A stretch of DNA of 64,000 nt, taken from positions 1-64,000 of the forward strand of contig JBHHVZ010000001.1 of assembly GCA_046756245.1 (NCBI GenBank), read 5' to 3'. Origin of the DNA: G021776435 sp046756245. Lineage in GTDB: Bacteria > Pseudomonadota > Alphaproteobacteria > Caulobacterales > Parvularculaceae. Below the pieces are notes generated by a model. The model ran no database searches. It worked only from the letters and a program-made list of their open reading frames with translations, and was not told the DNA's origin. Every line of letters begins with the position of its first letter. Position 1 is the stretch's first letter. Made by a program: the position numbers and the translations under genes. Below are positions 19,272-28,732 of this stretch, in pieces.

Positions 19272-19636
19272 TCCCGAAACCGACCCTCTTCTGCTTTATG
19301 GGCGTATTGCAAGGCGATCAGCGTCGCCTTGAATGGGCGCAGAAGCAGTAAAATAAGGGCGATGGCGGCCCCGCCGCTGATGAGAAACGCCAGCCAGATC
19401 GGCGCATACCACGCAAAGCGCGCGACAAAGGCGATTGCAACGGCGATGAACCCGACAATGAAAATAACGAACACGGCCGGACCGTCGCCGGAATCGGCCT
19501 TGGCGTAATTCAGTCCGCACACATTGCATTCCCGCCGCAAGGCGAGATAGCCCCCGAACAAAACGCCCTTGCCGCATCTGGGACACCGGCATTGCAGACC
19601 GGCCAGGTAAGGCGAAACCGGCTGGGACTCGTTCAT
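19268..19636 (-). CDS. DUF983 membrane protein
   Basis: The 122-residue protein has a zinc-ribbon-like N-terminus with two CxxC pairs (CRCPRCGKG, CNVCGLNYA) followed by two membrane helices. This matches DUF983, which is regularly found between ctaE and surf1 in alphaproteobacteria. A role in oxidase assembly is inferred from that synteny only. It overlaps both neighbours by 4 nt. Confidence 0.88.
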   Translation of the reverse strand: MNESQPVSPYLAGLQCRCPRCGKGVLFGGYLALRRECNVCGLNYAKADSGDGPAVFVIFIVGFIAVAIAFVARFAWYAPIWLAFLISGGAAIALILLLLRPFKATLIALQYAHKAEEGRFRE

Positions 19637-20205
19637 TCCTTCATATCCGCAACGGCAGTGAACACGAGGCGCATGCGCGCCGGCGGCGCCGACTCGCGGT
19701 TATAGGCTTTCGCACCGGCAAGTGCGGCGTTCAACGTCCTGGCGACGCAGACTTCGCCGTCGCTTTCGATTTCCATTTCGCCGCTTTCAACAAGATCGGA
19801 TTTTAAGTTCTCTGGAAGATCGGGGCACAAAAGCATCGTCATGCCCAGTCCGCCATTCTCCGGCCGCGCCAGAAAATACATATAGCCTTCGTCGTCATCG
19901 AGTTCGTCTTCGCCGATGGTCTGGGCGAGATAGGCGCTGCGGGCGAACTTGCGGAACCTGACAAGCAGGACTTCCTTGTCGTCGTCGACCATTCGATAGA
20001 GGCGCGTGTCATCCATGCTGACGCGCAGATTGCTGCATTCGCCGTCGAGCTCTCCGTCGGAATAGGAGCAGGACTGATAGTCGCCCGGATCGATCGGCCG
20101 CGCCCGGCCGTTCGAGGCGTCAAGGAGCGGCGTTTCGGAAACAAGACAGCCCGTCAAGACAAATGCGGCCGCGCACGAAACAAAAGATTTGTTGAGAGCG
20201 TGCAT
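19633..20205 (-). CDS. Putative lipoprotein in the oxidase operon
   Basis: The 190-residue protein has a lipoprotein signal (CAAAFVLTGC, cysteine about 20) and an acidic body containing several cysteines (CSYSDGELDGEC, LLCPDL, CVARTL). I do not recognise the family. It overlaps the DUF983 gene by 4 nt, so it is cotranscribed with DUF983 and surf1. It is separated from ctaE by a repeat element. Its place in an oxidase operon is unusual, and an assembly or envelope role is only a guess. Confidence 0.65.
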   Translation of the reverse strand: MHALNKSFVSCAAAFVLTGCLVSETPLLDASNGRARPIDPGDYQSCSYSDGELDGECSNLRVSMDDTRLYRMVDDDKEVLLVRFRKFARSAYLAQTIGEDELDDDEGYMYFLARPENGGLGMTMLLCPDLPENLKSDLVESGEMEIESDGEVCVARTLNAALAGAKAYNRESAPPARMRLVFTAVADMKE

Positions 20206-20220
20206 GAGGCCCTCCTCCGC

Positions 20221-20325
20221 TAGAGCGCCGGGCGAAAAAGTGGAATCCGGTTTTTCGCATAACCGGCGCGACCGCCAAAGAATCTACAGCATCGAGCGAT
20301 CCCGATTTGTCGCCCGATGCTATAG
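20221..20325. repeat. Composite palindromic repeat (GCGAAAAAGTGGAATCCGG type)
   Basis: There are two hairpins in tandem. In the first, GCGCCGG (20225-20231) pairs with 20263-20269 and GCGAAAAA (20232-20239) with TTTTTCGC (20251-20258). In the second, GCATCG (20289-20294) pairs with CGATGC (20315-20320), with inner GCGA/TCGC pairing. The layout matches a mosaic element widespread in rhizobial and other alphaproteobacterial spacers. It lies within the presumed ctaE-to-lipoprotein transcript and may affect mRNA stability there. Confidence 0.75.
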
Positions 20326-20362
20326 TTTCGGACAGGGACATCCGTCCGTTGCCGCCGCCAGT

Positions 20363-21340
20363 TTAGGACAACAGGCCCTGATTGCCGAGCACGTAAATCC
20401 ACGAGAACAGGAACAGCCACACCACGTCGACGAAATGCCAGTACCATGCGGCGGCCTCGAAGCCGAAATGGCGGTCCGCCGTGAACTGGCCGGCGATTGC
20501 GCGCATAAGACATACGGTGAGGAATATCGTCCCGATGATCACATGGAGGCCGTGAAAGCCCGTCGCCATAAAGAACGCCGAACCGTAAATTCCGCCGCCG
20601 GAGAATTTGAACATGCCGGTCGTCAGCGCTTCATTGTATTCGATCGCCTGCACGAAGGTGAAAAACGCGCCTAGAAGGATCGTCAGGATCAGACCCTGGA
20701 TGAGGCCCCTGCGATTGTCATGCTGGATCGCATAGTGCGCCCAGGTCACGGTCGTTCCCGACAAGAGCAGGATGAGCGTATTGATAAGCGGCAGGTGCCA
20801 CGGATCGAGCGGCTCGACGCCGGTCGGGGGCCACAGGCCGTCAGTGAAATGCTGGCGCGCGTCATTGCCTAAAAATGCAGGGTCGCCGTTCGGATTCAGC
20901 ATCTGCGACCCGTCGGCGAGAATGACCGCGTCGCCGGCGCCGGGAAACAGCGCCGCGCCGAAAAACGCCCAGAACCAGGCGGCGAAGAACATCACTTCCG
21001 AAGCGATGAAAAGAATCATTCCGTAGCGCAGTCCGAGACGCACCACGGCCGCAACGTTCTCGCCGCGGACGCTTTCCTTGACGACGTCGCGCCACCAGCC
21101 GGCCATGGTCAGGAGGATCCCGGCCAGCCCGATCAGAAAGAGCCAGCTTCCGCCGGGCATAGCGAATTTAGGATTGTTGTTCGCATCGAGACCGCCCAAC
21201 GTCAGCCCCGCATCGCCGCCGTCCGTGTGCATCCAGTTGACCGCGCCGACGGTCAGAAAAACCGCAGCAAGAGAACCAACCAGCGGCCAGGGGCTGGGAT
21301 TGACAAGGTGGTAATCGTGTTTGACGTCCGCGCCGGCCAT
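20363..21340 (-). CDS. ctaE: Cytochrome c oxidase subunit III
   Basis: The 325-residue integral membrane protein has seven helices, with family blocks HDYHLVNPSPWPLVGS, YGMILFIASEVMFFAAWFWA and GFHGLHVIIGTIFL, and ends in WHFVDVVWLFLF. It is a core subunit of the aa3-type terminal oxidase and stabilises the proton-pumping subunit I. It is somewhat longer than typical, through a loop around residues 140-175. It lies downstream of ctaG. Confidence 0.96.
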   Translation of the reverse strand: MAGADVKHDYHLVNPSPWPLVGSLAAVFLTVGAVNWMHTDGGDAGLTLGGLDANNNPKFAMPGGSWLFLIGLAGILLTMAGWWRDVVKESVRGENVAAVVRLGLRYGMILFIASEVMFFAAWFWAFFGAALFPGAGDAVILADGSQMLNPNGDPAFLGNDARQHFTDGLWPPTGVEPLDPWHLPLINTLILLLSGTTVTWAHYAIQHDNRRGLIQGLILTILLGAFFTFVQAIEYNEALTTGMFKFSGGGIYGSAFFMATGFHGLHVIIGTIFLTVCLMRAIAGQFTADRHFGFEAAAWYWHFVDVVWLFLFSWIYVLGNQGLLS

Positions 21341-21432
21341 CGATCATCCTTTTATTCAACTGTCCGCGAATCCGGATTGTCTATAACGGGGCGGACGCAA
21401 AATCCAAGCTTCGCGCGGCGTTTCGCCCCGCG

Positions 21433-21999
21433 CTATTCGGCCGCACTTGAAGGCGCGGTTGCCGGATCTTCCTTTGCAAAGAAGGTATAGGCGAGCGTAA
21501 TGGTCTGAACCTCGTCGAGATTGCGGTCGTCGGCAAGCTCAGGATCGACGAAATAGACAACCGGCATCGAGACCTTCTCCCCCGGCGCCAACGTCTGCTC
21601 GGTGAAACAGAAACACTGGATCTTGTTGAAATAGATCCCGGCCTTGGCCGGCGTCACGTTAAATGTGGCCTGCCCCGTCACCGGGCGGTCCGACAGGTTT
21701 TCGGCCTCGAAATAGGCGAGCTTCGTCTCGCCGATATGGAGGGTCTGGGAGACCTGCTCGGGCTTGAACCGCCAGTCGAGCCCCGCAGCGACCGAGGCGT
21801 CGAAGCGCACGGTGATCTGGCGCGCAAGCGTGCGGCCGGCGCCGGCGTCTGCGCGCTGGGTGACGCCGCCCCACCCGGTCACCTGACAAAAGGCCCGATA
21901 GGCGGGAACGGCGGCGAAAGAAAGCCCGACCATGGCGAGCACAAGCCCGGCGACGATCAGCGCCGTCTTGCGATTGCCGTTTCCGGCTGCGTCACTCAT
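21433..21999 (-). CDS. ctaG: Cox11/CtaG copper-delivery assembly protein
   Basis: The 188-residue protein has one N-terminal membrane anchor (LIVAGLVLAMVGLSFAAVPAY), a periplasmic beta-domain and the copper-binding motif CFCFTEQTLAPGE. Cox11 inserts copper into the CuB site of subunit I. It follows the coxF-like gene by 24 bases and precedes ctaE, the standard order. Confidence 0.96.
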   Translation of the reverse strand: MSDAAGNGNRKTALIVAGLVLAMVGLSFAAVPAYRAFCQVTGWGGVTQRADAGAGRTLARQITVRFDASVAAGLDWRFKPEQVSQTLHIGETKLAYFEAENLSDRPVTGQATFNVTPAKAGIYFNKIQCFCFTEQTLAPGEKVSMPVVYFVDPELADDRNLDEVQTITLAYTFFAKEDPATAPSSAAE

Positions 22000-22023
22000 G
22001 TCAATGCCTGCACAATCAACACC

Positions 22024-22191
22024 CTAACCGGCGACCGATCCGCCAAGACGGAAGATCGTCACTGCGTATACGAGCGCGATGAACGCTGCGAGCATCAGCG
22101 CGATCGCAATGTTGCGCTGGCTGCGGCGCTTCCTTTCTTCCGGCGACAATGTATGGCCGCGATCGGTCGATAATTTTTCCTCGTCAGCCAT
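22024..22191 (-). CDS. CoxF-like small membrane protein
   Basis: This 55-residue protein ([19 protein letters not shown]...) has a basic stretch (ERKRRSQRN) followed by a single membrane helix ([20 protein letters not shown]). The ATG at 22189-22191 overlaps the end of ctaB by 8 nt. Size, topology and position between ctaB and ctaG match the small CoxF-type protein of alphaproteobacterial oxidase operons. The longer reading frame upstream is only antisense-like extension. An assembly role is inferred from synteny. Confidence 0.75.
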   Translation of the reverse strand: MADEEKLSTDRGHTLSPEERKRRSQRNIAIALMLAAFIALVYAVTIFRLGGSVAG

Positions 22192-23095
22192 GCAGACCCG
22201 CCATGGTTTCCACAAGCAGCGCGGCGAAAAGCGAAAACAGATAGAAAATCGAAAACGCGAAGAGCTTTTTCGCCGCCCGGATCTCGCCCTCGCCTTCACG
22301 CGCAACCGCGAGCGCCCGCCAGACCATTCCCGCCCCCATCGCCGCTGCGGCGGCGAGATAGAACGGGCCCGCCATGCCGACGGCGAACGGCGCAATTCCC
22401 GTCGCCGCCAGCAGCAGCGCATAGACCAATATCTGGCGGCGCGTCGCGCGTTCTCCCTTGACGACAGGCATCATCGGCACGCCGGCGCGTGCGTAATCGC
22501 TCTGCTTGTACAAGGCCAGCGCCCAGAAATGCGGCGGCGTCCACAGGAAAATGATCAGGAAGAGGATCCACGCCTCAAGCGGCGCCGCGCCGCTCGCCGC
22601 CGCCCAGCCCACCACCGGCGGCAGCGCTCCGGCCGCGCCGCCGATGACAATGTTTTGCGGCGTCGCGCGCTTCAGCCACATGGAATAAATGACGACGTAG
22701 AAGAAGATCGTGAACGCCAGAAGCCCGGCGGCGAGATAGTTCGACGCCAGCGCCAGCAACGCCACCGAGAGCGCCGCCAGAAAGCCGCCGAAAGCGGCCG
22801 CTTCCGCCGCCGGGATTCGGCCTGCGGGCACAGGACGGTTTTTCGTGCGCGTCATCACCGCGTCAATATCGGCGTCCCACCACATGTTGAGCGCGCCCGA
22901 TGCGCCCGCCCCGACGGCGATCGCGAGCAAAGAAACAAACCCCAGCGCTGGATTGATCGCGCCGGGCGCAACAACAAGGCCCACTAAAGCGGTGAAAATC
23001 ACCAGCGACATCACCCGCGGCTTTAAGAGCGAGAAATAGTCGCCGGTTGTCGCCGCCCTATAGGCCGCGCTTTCATTCGCCGTCATGTTCGTCAT
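22184..23095 (-). CDS. ctaB: Heme o synthase (protoheme IX farnesyltransferase)
   Basis: The 303-residue multi-pass membrane enzyme farnesylates heme b to heme o, the precursor of the heme a of the aa3 oxidase. The prenyltransferase motif [19 protein letters not shown] (aspartate-rich, about 92-110) is intact, and a second conserved loop is [11 protein letters not shown]. The start is at MTNMTAN, with a second ATG three codons in. Confidence 0.96.
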   Translation of the reverse strand: MTNMTANESAAYRAATTGDYFSLLKPRVMSLVIFTALVGLVVAPGAINPALGFVSLLAIAVGAGASGALNMWWDADIDAVMTRTKNRPVPAGRIPAAEAAAFGGFLAALSVALLALASNYLAAGLLAFTIFFYVVIYSMWLKRATPQNIVIGGAAGALPPVVGWAAASGAAPLEAWILFLIIFLWTPPHFWALALYKQSDYARAGVPMMPVVKGERATRRQILVYALLLAATGIAPFAVGMAGPFYLAAAAAMGAGMVWRALAVAREGEGEIRAAKKLFAFSIFYLFSLFAALLVETMAGLHG

Positions 23096-23210
23096 GGTTT
23101 CACTCCGGGCCCCGGCTTATGCCTCAATCGGCCCGAAAGGCAAAGGGCGCCCCCGCGTAAAAAACGGGGCGGCCCTGCATCCCTTTTCCCGCGGCCCTCG
23201 CGGCGCCGGC

Positions 23211-23585
23211 TCAGCCGCGGCCGAGAACCGCCTTCACCCCGAACAAGATCAGAATCAGCGCCATAAAAGCGATAAAATAGGCCAGCAGCATGCTCGCCTG
23301 CAGGGTCATGAACGAAGCCCAGCTCGCCTCGAGCTGGCTGACGAGCCGACTCCCCGAGATCGCCCCGCCCGGCGGCGTCGGGCCGGCGAAAACGCCGCGC
23401 AGATATCCGCCGACGGCGAACAGGATGAGCGCCAGCAAAGTCATGGAGCCTATCTGGGTTCCCCGGCGCATGACGACCGTCGCGATCAACACGGACCCGA
23501 AGGCGATCAACAGCCCGATCCAGTCGCCGGTAAGAAACGTCGCCCTGATAATGCTGAGCACGTCATTGATAATGGTTTCAAGCAT
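23211..23585 (-). CDS. Small triple-helix membrane protein, twin 2 of an oxidase-locus pair
   Basis: The protein has 124 residues from the ATG at 23585 (MLETIINDV). There are three hydrophobic helices: IGLLIAFGSVLIATVVM, MTLLALILFAVGGYLRG and MLLAYFIAFMALILILFGV. It is a paralogue of the next gene upstream: both share a GDWI block after about 20 residues, a QLE-x2-WAS motif (QLEASWASFM here) before the last helix, and the same spacing. I recognise no family. It lies directly before ctaB and is probably cotranscribed with the assembly genes. Confidence 0.7.
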   Translation of the reverse strand: MLETIINDVLSIIRATFLTGDWIGLLIAFGSVLIATVVMRRGTQIGSMTLLALILFAVGGYLRGVFAGPTPPGGAISGSRLVSQLEASWASFMTLQASMLLAYFIAFMALILILFGVKAVLGRG

Positions 23586-23713
23586 GCGCCTCTCCCTCCG
23601 GGCCTGAGCCAAAACCTTATCGGTCGCGATCGCGCCCGAAAGGCCCGATCACGACCGACGTAAAACAGGTGCCGCCATTAGGCGGCGCCGAACCGGTTTA
23701 GCGGCGTTTTCGA

Positions 23714-24073
23714 CTACTCGCGGAAGACAAGCGACTTGCCGAAAAACAACACCATCACGGCCACCGCGAAGACGACGAAATAGCCGACGAGAATGCGCCC
23801 GGACGTTTCCATCATCGACGCCCATCCGGACTCGAGCTGCCCCAGCCAGATCTGCGGATCCGTCGGCGTTGCGCTCGTCGCGCCGCCGTAAATGAGTTGC
23901 GCGAGCGCGAAAATGATCATCGCCGCAACGCTGACGCCGAAAAGCTGGCCCAGACTGCGCATCATCAACGCGCCGATGAGCGCCGCCACGATAACCATCG
24001 CCAGGTTGATCCAGTCCCCGCCGAGGAATACCGAGCGCGCGACGCCCACAAGGTCAGAAAAAATTACATCCAT
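23714..24073 (-). CDS. Small triple-helix membrane protein, twin 1 of an oxidase-locus pair
   Basis: The protein has 119 residues from the ATG at 24073 (MDVIFSDLV). Three helices (INLAMVIVAALIGALMM, VSVAAMIIFALAQLIYG, ILVGYFVVFAVAVMVLFFG) and the motif QLESGWASMM mirror the neighbouring twin. It is the first gene after the ctaD terminator, so the twins plus ctaB and the following genes probably form a transcription unit separate from ctaC-ctaD. The function is unknown. A structural or assembly factor for the oxidase is a reasonable guess. Confidence 0.7.
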   Translation of the reverse strand: MDVIFSDLVGVARSVFLGGDWINLAMVIVAALIGALMMRSLGQLFGVSVAAMIIFALAQLIYGGATSATPTDPQIWLGQLESGWASMMETSGRILVGYFVVFAVAVMVLFFGKSLVFRE

Positions 24074-24118
24074 CGAAACCGCCCCTCTACTTTTCGTGGT
24101 CTCCCCTAGGGTCAAAGG

Positions 24119-24137
24119 TTAACGATATTTACGTTAA
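24119..24137. promoter_or_regulatory. Inverted repeat TTAACG-N7-CGTTAA upstream of the twin-1 gene
   Basis: The perfect 6-bp arms (24119-24124 and 24132-24137) flank an AT-only spacer, about 46 bases upstream of the ATG at 24073. It is AT-rich in a GC-rich genome and well placed for a promoter or operator of the ctaB assembly-gene unit. It is not a CtrA box: the two TTAA are 11 bases apart. Confidence 0.35.
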
Positions 24138-24182
24138 TTCGTCACGCTGCAGCGCAGCATAAAACCGCACTTTCGCCGACAA

Positions 24183-24214
24183 AAACCCCCGCAAGGCAAG
24201 CCTTGCGGGGGTTT
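24183..24214 (-). terminator. Strong Rho-independent terminator after ctaD
   Basis: The perfect 14-bp stem (24183-24196 with 24201-24214) has a 4-nt loop and, on the minus strand, is followed by T residues. It lies 24 bases past the ctaD stop and splits the oxidase locus into ctaC-ctaD and the downstream assembly/subunit III unit. Confidence 0.92.
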
Positions 24215-24238
24215 CAAGGAATTAGCCGTCGGACAGGC

Positions 24239-25897
24239 TTAAAACGCCCTGGCGTCGCCCTTGTCGAAGCGCGGCAGCTCGTTGAACTGGTGGAAAGGCG
24301 GCGGCGAGGGAAGCGTCCACTCAAGGGTGGTCGCGCCTTCGCCCCACGGGTTCTTCTCGGCCTTCCTCCCATAGATGAAGAAAGCGTCGATCATCGCGAT
24401 AGCGAACACCACCACGCCGGCGGCGGTGATTTCGTAGCCTATGGTCGAGATCTTGTTCCAGAACGCGAAGACTTCCGGATAATCTATATAGCGGCGCGGC
24501 ATGCCCTGGAGACCCAGGAAATGCTGCGGGAAGAACACCATGTTGACGCCGACGAACATGAACAGGAAGTGCAGGTTCCCGAGCCACTGGCGGTACATCT
24601 TGCCGGTCATTTTCGGGAACCAGTAATACCACGCGGCGAAAATCGCCCAGACTGCGCCAAGCGACATCGTGTAATGAAAGTGCGCGACGACATAATAGGT
24701 GTCGTGCATGTAGTGATCGACGCCGGCGTTGGCGAGCACGACGCCGGTCACACCGCCGATCGTAAACAGGAAGATGAATCCGATCGCCCAGATCATCGGC
24801 GTCTTGAATTCGATCGATCCGCCCCACATGGTCGCGATCCAGGAAAAGATTTTGATGCCGGTAGGCACGGCGATGACCATGGTCGCGGCGACGAAATAGG
24901 CCTTCATGTTCACCGAAAGCCCGACCGTATACATGTGGTGCGCCCAGACGATGAAACCGACAAAGCCGATCGCCACCATCGCATAGGCCATGCCGAGATA
25001 GCCGAAGATCGGCTTTTTCGAGAAGGTCGATACGATGTGCGAAATGACTCCGAAGCCCGGCAAGATGAGAATGTAAACTTCCGGGTGGCCGAAGAACCAG
25101 AACAGGTGCTGGAAGAGAAGCGGGTCGCCGCCTTCGGCCGAATTGAAAAACGCCGTGCCGAAATTGCGGTCGGCGAGCAGCATGGTGATGGCGCCGGCGA
25201 GCACCGGCAGCGACAGCACCAAAAGAAACGCCGTCACCAGAATCGACCAGGCGAAAAGCGGCATTTTGTGCAGCGTCATGCCCGGCGCGCGCATGTTGAA
25301 GATCGTTGTGATGAAATTGATCGCGCCGAGAATCGACGACGCGCCCGCGAGATGTAGCGCCAGGATCAACAAATCCATCGCCGGGCCGGGACTGCCGGTC
25401 GTCGACGACAGCGGCGGATAAAGAACCCAGCTTCCCCCGAAGCCGAGCTGCTGACCGTAGCCGGGCGCGAAAAACGAAAGGACCATAAGGATCCCGGAAG
25501 CGCCGTAGAGCCAGAACGAAATGTTGTTCATGCGCGGAAACGCCATATCGGGCGCGCCGATCATGATGGGTACGAACCAGTTTCCGAATCCCCCGATGAG
25601 CGCGGGCATCACCATGAAGAAGATCATCAACAGGCCGTGATAGGTGATGAGGACGTTGTAGAAATTATAGGCCGCCTCAACGTTACCGCCGGTGAAGTGT
25701 GTGAGGAAGGTCACGCCAGGCTCCGCAAGCTCCATGCGAATGAGGCCCGACATCGCCCCGCCGATGATTCCGGCGATAATCGCGAAGATCAGATAGAGGG
25801 TGCCGATGTCCTTGTGGTTCGTGGAAAAGAACCAGCGCACAAAGAAAGAGGGCTTGTGATCGGCGTGGTCGCCTTGGGCGGCGTGTGCGTCTGACAT
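24239..25897 (-). CDS. ctaD: Cytochrome c oxidase subunit I (aa3 type)
   Basis: This 552-residue, twelve-helix subunit carries heme a, heme a3 and CuB. It contains [17 protein letters not shown] at the start, [13 protein letters not shown] with the His-Tyr cross-link pair, the HHMYTVG CuB histidines, and [16 protein letters not shown] with the heme ligands. The K-channel serine and lysine regions look intact. It reduces oxygen to water and pumps protons. It lies 19 bases after ctaC. Confidence 0.98.
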   Translation of the reverse strand: MSDAHAAQGDHADHKPSFFVRWFFSTNHKDIGTLYLIFAIIAGIIGGAMSGLIRMELAEPGVTFLTHFTGGNVEAAYNFYNVLITYHGLLMIFFMVMPALIGGFGNWFVPIMIGAPDMAFPRMNNISFWLYGASGILMVLSFFAPGYGQQLGFGGSWVLYPPLSSTTGSPGPAMDLLILALHLAGASSILGAINFITTIFNMRAPGMTLHKMPLFAWSILVTAFLLVLSLPVLAGAITMLLADRNFGTAFFNSAEGGDPLLFQHLFWFFGHPEVYILILPGFGVISHIVSTFSKKPIFGYLGMAYAMVAIGFVGFIVWAHHMYTVGLSVNMKAYFVAATMVIAVPTGIKIFSWIATMWGGSIEFKTPMIWAIGFIFLFTIGGVTGVVLANAGVDHYMHDTYYVVAHFHYTMSLGAVWAIFAAWYYWFPKMTGKMYRQWLGNLHFLFMFVGVNMVFFPQHFLGLQGMPRRYIDYPEVFAFWNKISTIGYEITAAGVVVFAIAMIDAFFIYGRKAEKNPWGEGATTLEWTLPSPPPFHQFNELPRFDKGDARAF

Positions 25898-25916
25898 GGC
25901 GTTGTAACCTTCCCGC

Positions 25917-27041
25917 TTATTCGGTTTTCGAACCCGCCGCGGCGAGCTTCACATTCGCGCTGAACATCGGCTCCATGCCGGCGAGCGCGCGCTGTTCGTC
26001 GACCCAGGCTTCGAAAGCCGGCCGCGAGACGACCTCGACGACGATCGGCATGAAGGCGTGCCTGATGCCGCAGATTTCGGAACATTGCCCGTAATAGACG
26101 CCTTCTTCGTCCGCCCTGAACCAGGTTTCGTTGATGCGGCCGGGCACGGCGTCGATCTTGACGGCGAAGGCCGGCATCGCCCAGGCGTGGATAACGTCAG
26201 CGGCCGTCACCGTTACGCGAATCGTTTCGCCGACCGGCACGACCACATGGTTGTCGGCCTCGAAGCGATAAAGCTCGGACGTCGTCTGGTCTTCCGGCAA
26301 CATGTCCGAAGTGAATTCGAAATCGCCGAAATCGGGATAGGCGTAGTTCCAGCCCCACTGGCGGCCCGTCACTTTCAACGTCACTGTCGGCGCCAGCACC
26401 ACCTCGCCGTGAATGTCGACCGAACGCCCGCCTCGAATGAGCACCCGCTCGCCCGGCGCCGGCGGCGACTCGAGCGTCACGTTGATTTCAGAATCGCCAA
26501 ACCCCTCGACTGTATAATCCTTGCGGTATTTAAGCGCGCGAACGCCTGCGCCTGAATCGATCAGCACCTGCAGATGACCGGAGCGCGCGACCTGTCGGCT
26601 TTTGGGAAAGTCGTTATTGAACACGAATTCCGTCGTCGCGCCGTCGCCCTGCGCAACGACCTGTTTGCCGTCGGGGATAATGTCTTCGTTGTAAAGAAGG
26701 TCGAACGAAAAAAGCGCGATCACCAGCAGGATGATGATCGGAACGCCTGTCCACACCACCTCCAGCAAGGTGTTGTGGCTGAATTTCTTCGGCGTCGGAT
26801 TGGCCTTCGAATTGTAGCGGAGCATCACCCACAGCAATAAGGCAAGCACGAACAGGCTTATGCCGGTGATGATCGGCATCAGAACGCCGTTGTGGAAAAA
26901 ATGGACTTCCTCGGCCAGCGCCGTCGCCGCCGGCTGCAAGCCGACGCCGCCGGGCTCCGCCTGAGCATATGCAACGCCTGCGGCCGCCGTCGCCGCCAGG
27001 ACTGCAGCCGATAGTATTTTCGCCGTGGATAACCGCGTCAT
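25917..27041 (-). CDS. ctaC: Cytochrome c oxidase subunit II with an inserted domain
   Basis: The 374-residue precursor has a signal peptide (cleavage near AYAQA), two membrane helices (about 55-75 and 95-115) and a C-terminal cupredoxin domain with all CuA ligands (His285, Cys320, Glu322, Cys324, His328, Met331 in [16 protein letters not shown]) and the electron-entry WGWNYAYPD. It is about 80-90 residues longer than common forms. The extra stretch lies at about 128-215, between helix 2 and the cupredoxin fold, and looks like a beta domain ([26 protein letters not shown]). It is the first gene of ctaC-ctaD. Confidence 0.95.
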   Translation of the reverse strand: MTRLSTAKILSAAVLAATAAAGVAYAQAEPGGVGLQPAATALAEEVHFFHNGVLMPIITGISLFVLALLLWVMLRYNSKANPTPKKFSHNTLLEVVWTGVPIIILLVIALFSFDLLYNEDIIPDGKQVVAQGDGATTEFVFNNDFPKSRQVARSGHLQVLIDSGAGVRALKYRKDYTVEGFGDSEINVTLESPPAPGERVLIRGGRSVDIHGEVVLAPTVTLKVTGRQWGWNYAYPDFGDFEFTSDMLPEDQTTSELYRFEADNHVVVPVGETIRVTVTAADVIHAWAMPAFAVKIDAVPGRINETWFRADEEGVYYGQCSEICGIRHAFMPIVVEVVSRPAFEAWVDEQRALAGMEPMFSANVKLAAAGSKTE

Positions 27042-27296
27042 GAATCCCCGCGTAGTTGGAAGCGCACCCGCGCCAGTAAGCCTGTCTGTCCGGACGCCGC
27101 CGTCGATACGCCGTATGGCCGGAAGGCGTCAATTTTTTTCGCGCACGCTTATAGAGCGGCCTGCGACCATTCGTCATCCGCCGCCGCACGGGATAAAAGG
27201 TCGCAGGCGGAAGACGGAATTCGCGGTTCGGTAAAGCTTTCCCTGTCGATGCGGCGTCAAATTGACACTCGCGCGCTCAACCGCGATATCTGATCC

Positions 27297-28715
27297 ATGT
27301 CAGATCCGCAGTTTTTCTCCCGTATCGGGCTTGATCCCGCCGCCGCCCGGTCGATCGTCGGGGACGCCCTCAAGGACGCCGACGACGGCGAGCTTTATCT
27401 CGAATACGCTCAGTCGGAAGCATTCGTTTTCGACGACAATCGCCTGAAAACGGCGAGCTACGACATCATGCAGGGTTTCGGCCTGCGCGCCGTCTGCGGC
27501 GAATCGACCGGTTACGCCCATTCCTCGGAAGTATCCGAAGCCGCCCTCAAACGCGCCGCCGACGCCGTGCAGGCGGTCAAAACCGGGCATATGGGCGTGC
27601 TCGCAAATGGGCCGGCGCGCAGCAATGTCCGGCTTTATCCCGACGACAACCCCCTCGCCGGAATGTCTTTCAAGGAGAAAACCCGACTTCTCGAGGAGAT
27701 CAACGACTATGCGCGGGGCCGCGATCCGCGGGTGCGGCAGGTTTCCTGTTCGCTGGCGGGCGAATGGGCGGTTGTGGAGATCCTGCGCCCGGACGGCGAG
27801 ATTGTTCGGGACATCCGCCCGCTGGTGCGCCTCAACGTCAGCGTCACCGCCGGCGACGGCGACCGCCAGGAAAGCGGCAGCTACGGCGCAGGCGGCCGCG
27901 AGGATTATGCGCGCCTGATTGCGCCGGGCGCCTGGCGCGCCCAGGCCGACGAGGCGCTCAGGCAGGCGCTGGTCAATCTTGACGCCGAGCCCGCGCCGGC
28001 CGGTGAAATGGAAGTGGTGCTGGGGCCGGGCTGGACCGGGGTTTTGCTGCACGAGGCGATCGGCCACGGGCTTGAAGGCGACTTCAACCGCAAAAAAACC
28101 TCCGCCTTCGCCGGCCGCCTTGGCGAACGGGTGGCCGCGCCCGGCGTCACTGTCGTCGACGACGGCGCGCTCGCCGGACGGCGCGGCTCGCTTTCGATCG
28201 ACGACGAGGGCGTGGCGACGTCGCGTACGGTGTTGATCGAGAACGGGATCCTGAAAGGATACATGCAGGATCGCCTGAACGCCCGCCTCATGGGCGTTGC
28301 GTCAACCGGCAACGGAAGGCGGGAAAGCTTCGCAAGCCCGCCCATGCCGCGCATGACCAACACTTTCATGCTGGCCGGCGAACACGAGCCCGAAGAAATC
28401 ATCCGTAGCGTGAAGAACGGGGTATACGCGGTGAATTTTTCGGGCGGTCAGGTCGACATTACGTCCGGCAAGTTCGTTTTCAACTGCACCGAAGCTTATC
28501 GCGTCGAAAACGGACAAATCGGCGCGCCGCTCAAGAACGTCGCCCTGATCGGCGACGGGCCGACCGTGCTGACTCAGGTGTCGATGATCGGAAACGACTT
28601 CGCGCTCGATCCGGGCGTCGGCATTTGCAGCAAGGCCGGCCAGAACATTCCCGTCGGCGTCGGGCAGCCGACGATCAAGATCGACCGCCTCACCGTCGGC
28701 GGCGCAGCGGCTTAA
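27297..28715 (+). CDS. tldD: TldD metalloprotease subunit
   Basis: The 472-residue protein has the zinc-binding HEAIGHGLEGD (HExxxH) in the middle and C-terminal family blocks (NFSGGQVDITSGKFVFNC, GVGICSKAGQNIPVGVGQP). TldD pairs with TldE (PmbA) in a cytosolic protease that trims peptide antibiotics, antitoxins or modified peptides. The partner is not in the window. The gene is divergent from ctaC across a 255-bp spacer in which I see no clear repeat or site. It is followed after 17 bases by a beta-propeller gene. Confidence 0.96.
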   Translation: MSDPQFFSRIGLDPAAARSIVGDALKDADDGELYLEYAQSEAFVFDDNRLKTASYDIMQGFGLRAVCGESTGYAHSSEVSEAALKRAADAVQAVKTGHMGVLANGPARSNVRLYPDDNPLAGMSFKEKTRLLEEINDYARGRDPRVRQVSCSLAGEWAVVEILRPDGEIVRDIRPLVRLNVSVTAGDGDRQESGSYGAGGREDYARLIAPGAWRAQADEALRQALVNLDAEPAPAGEMEVVLGPGWTGVLLHEAIGHGLEGDFNRKKTSAFAGRLGERVAAPGVTVVDDGALAGRRGSLSIDDEGVATSRTVLIENGILKGYMQDRLNARLMGVASTGNGRRESFASPPMPRMTNTFMLAGEHEPEEIIRSVKNGVYAVNFSGGQVDITSGKFVFNCTEAYRVENGQIGAPLKNVALIGDGPTVLTQVSMIGNDFALDPGVGICSKAGQNIPVGVGQPTIKIDRLTVGGAAA

Positions 28716-28732
28716 CAGGGAGGATCTCAACC

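Noticed and set aside
24119..24137. CtrA box before the oxidase twins
   Set aside because: The two TTAA are separated by 11 and not 7 bases; I list it only as an inverted repeat.
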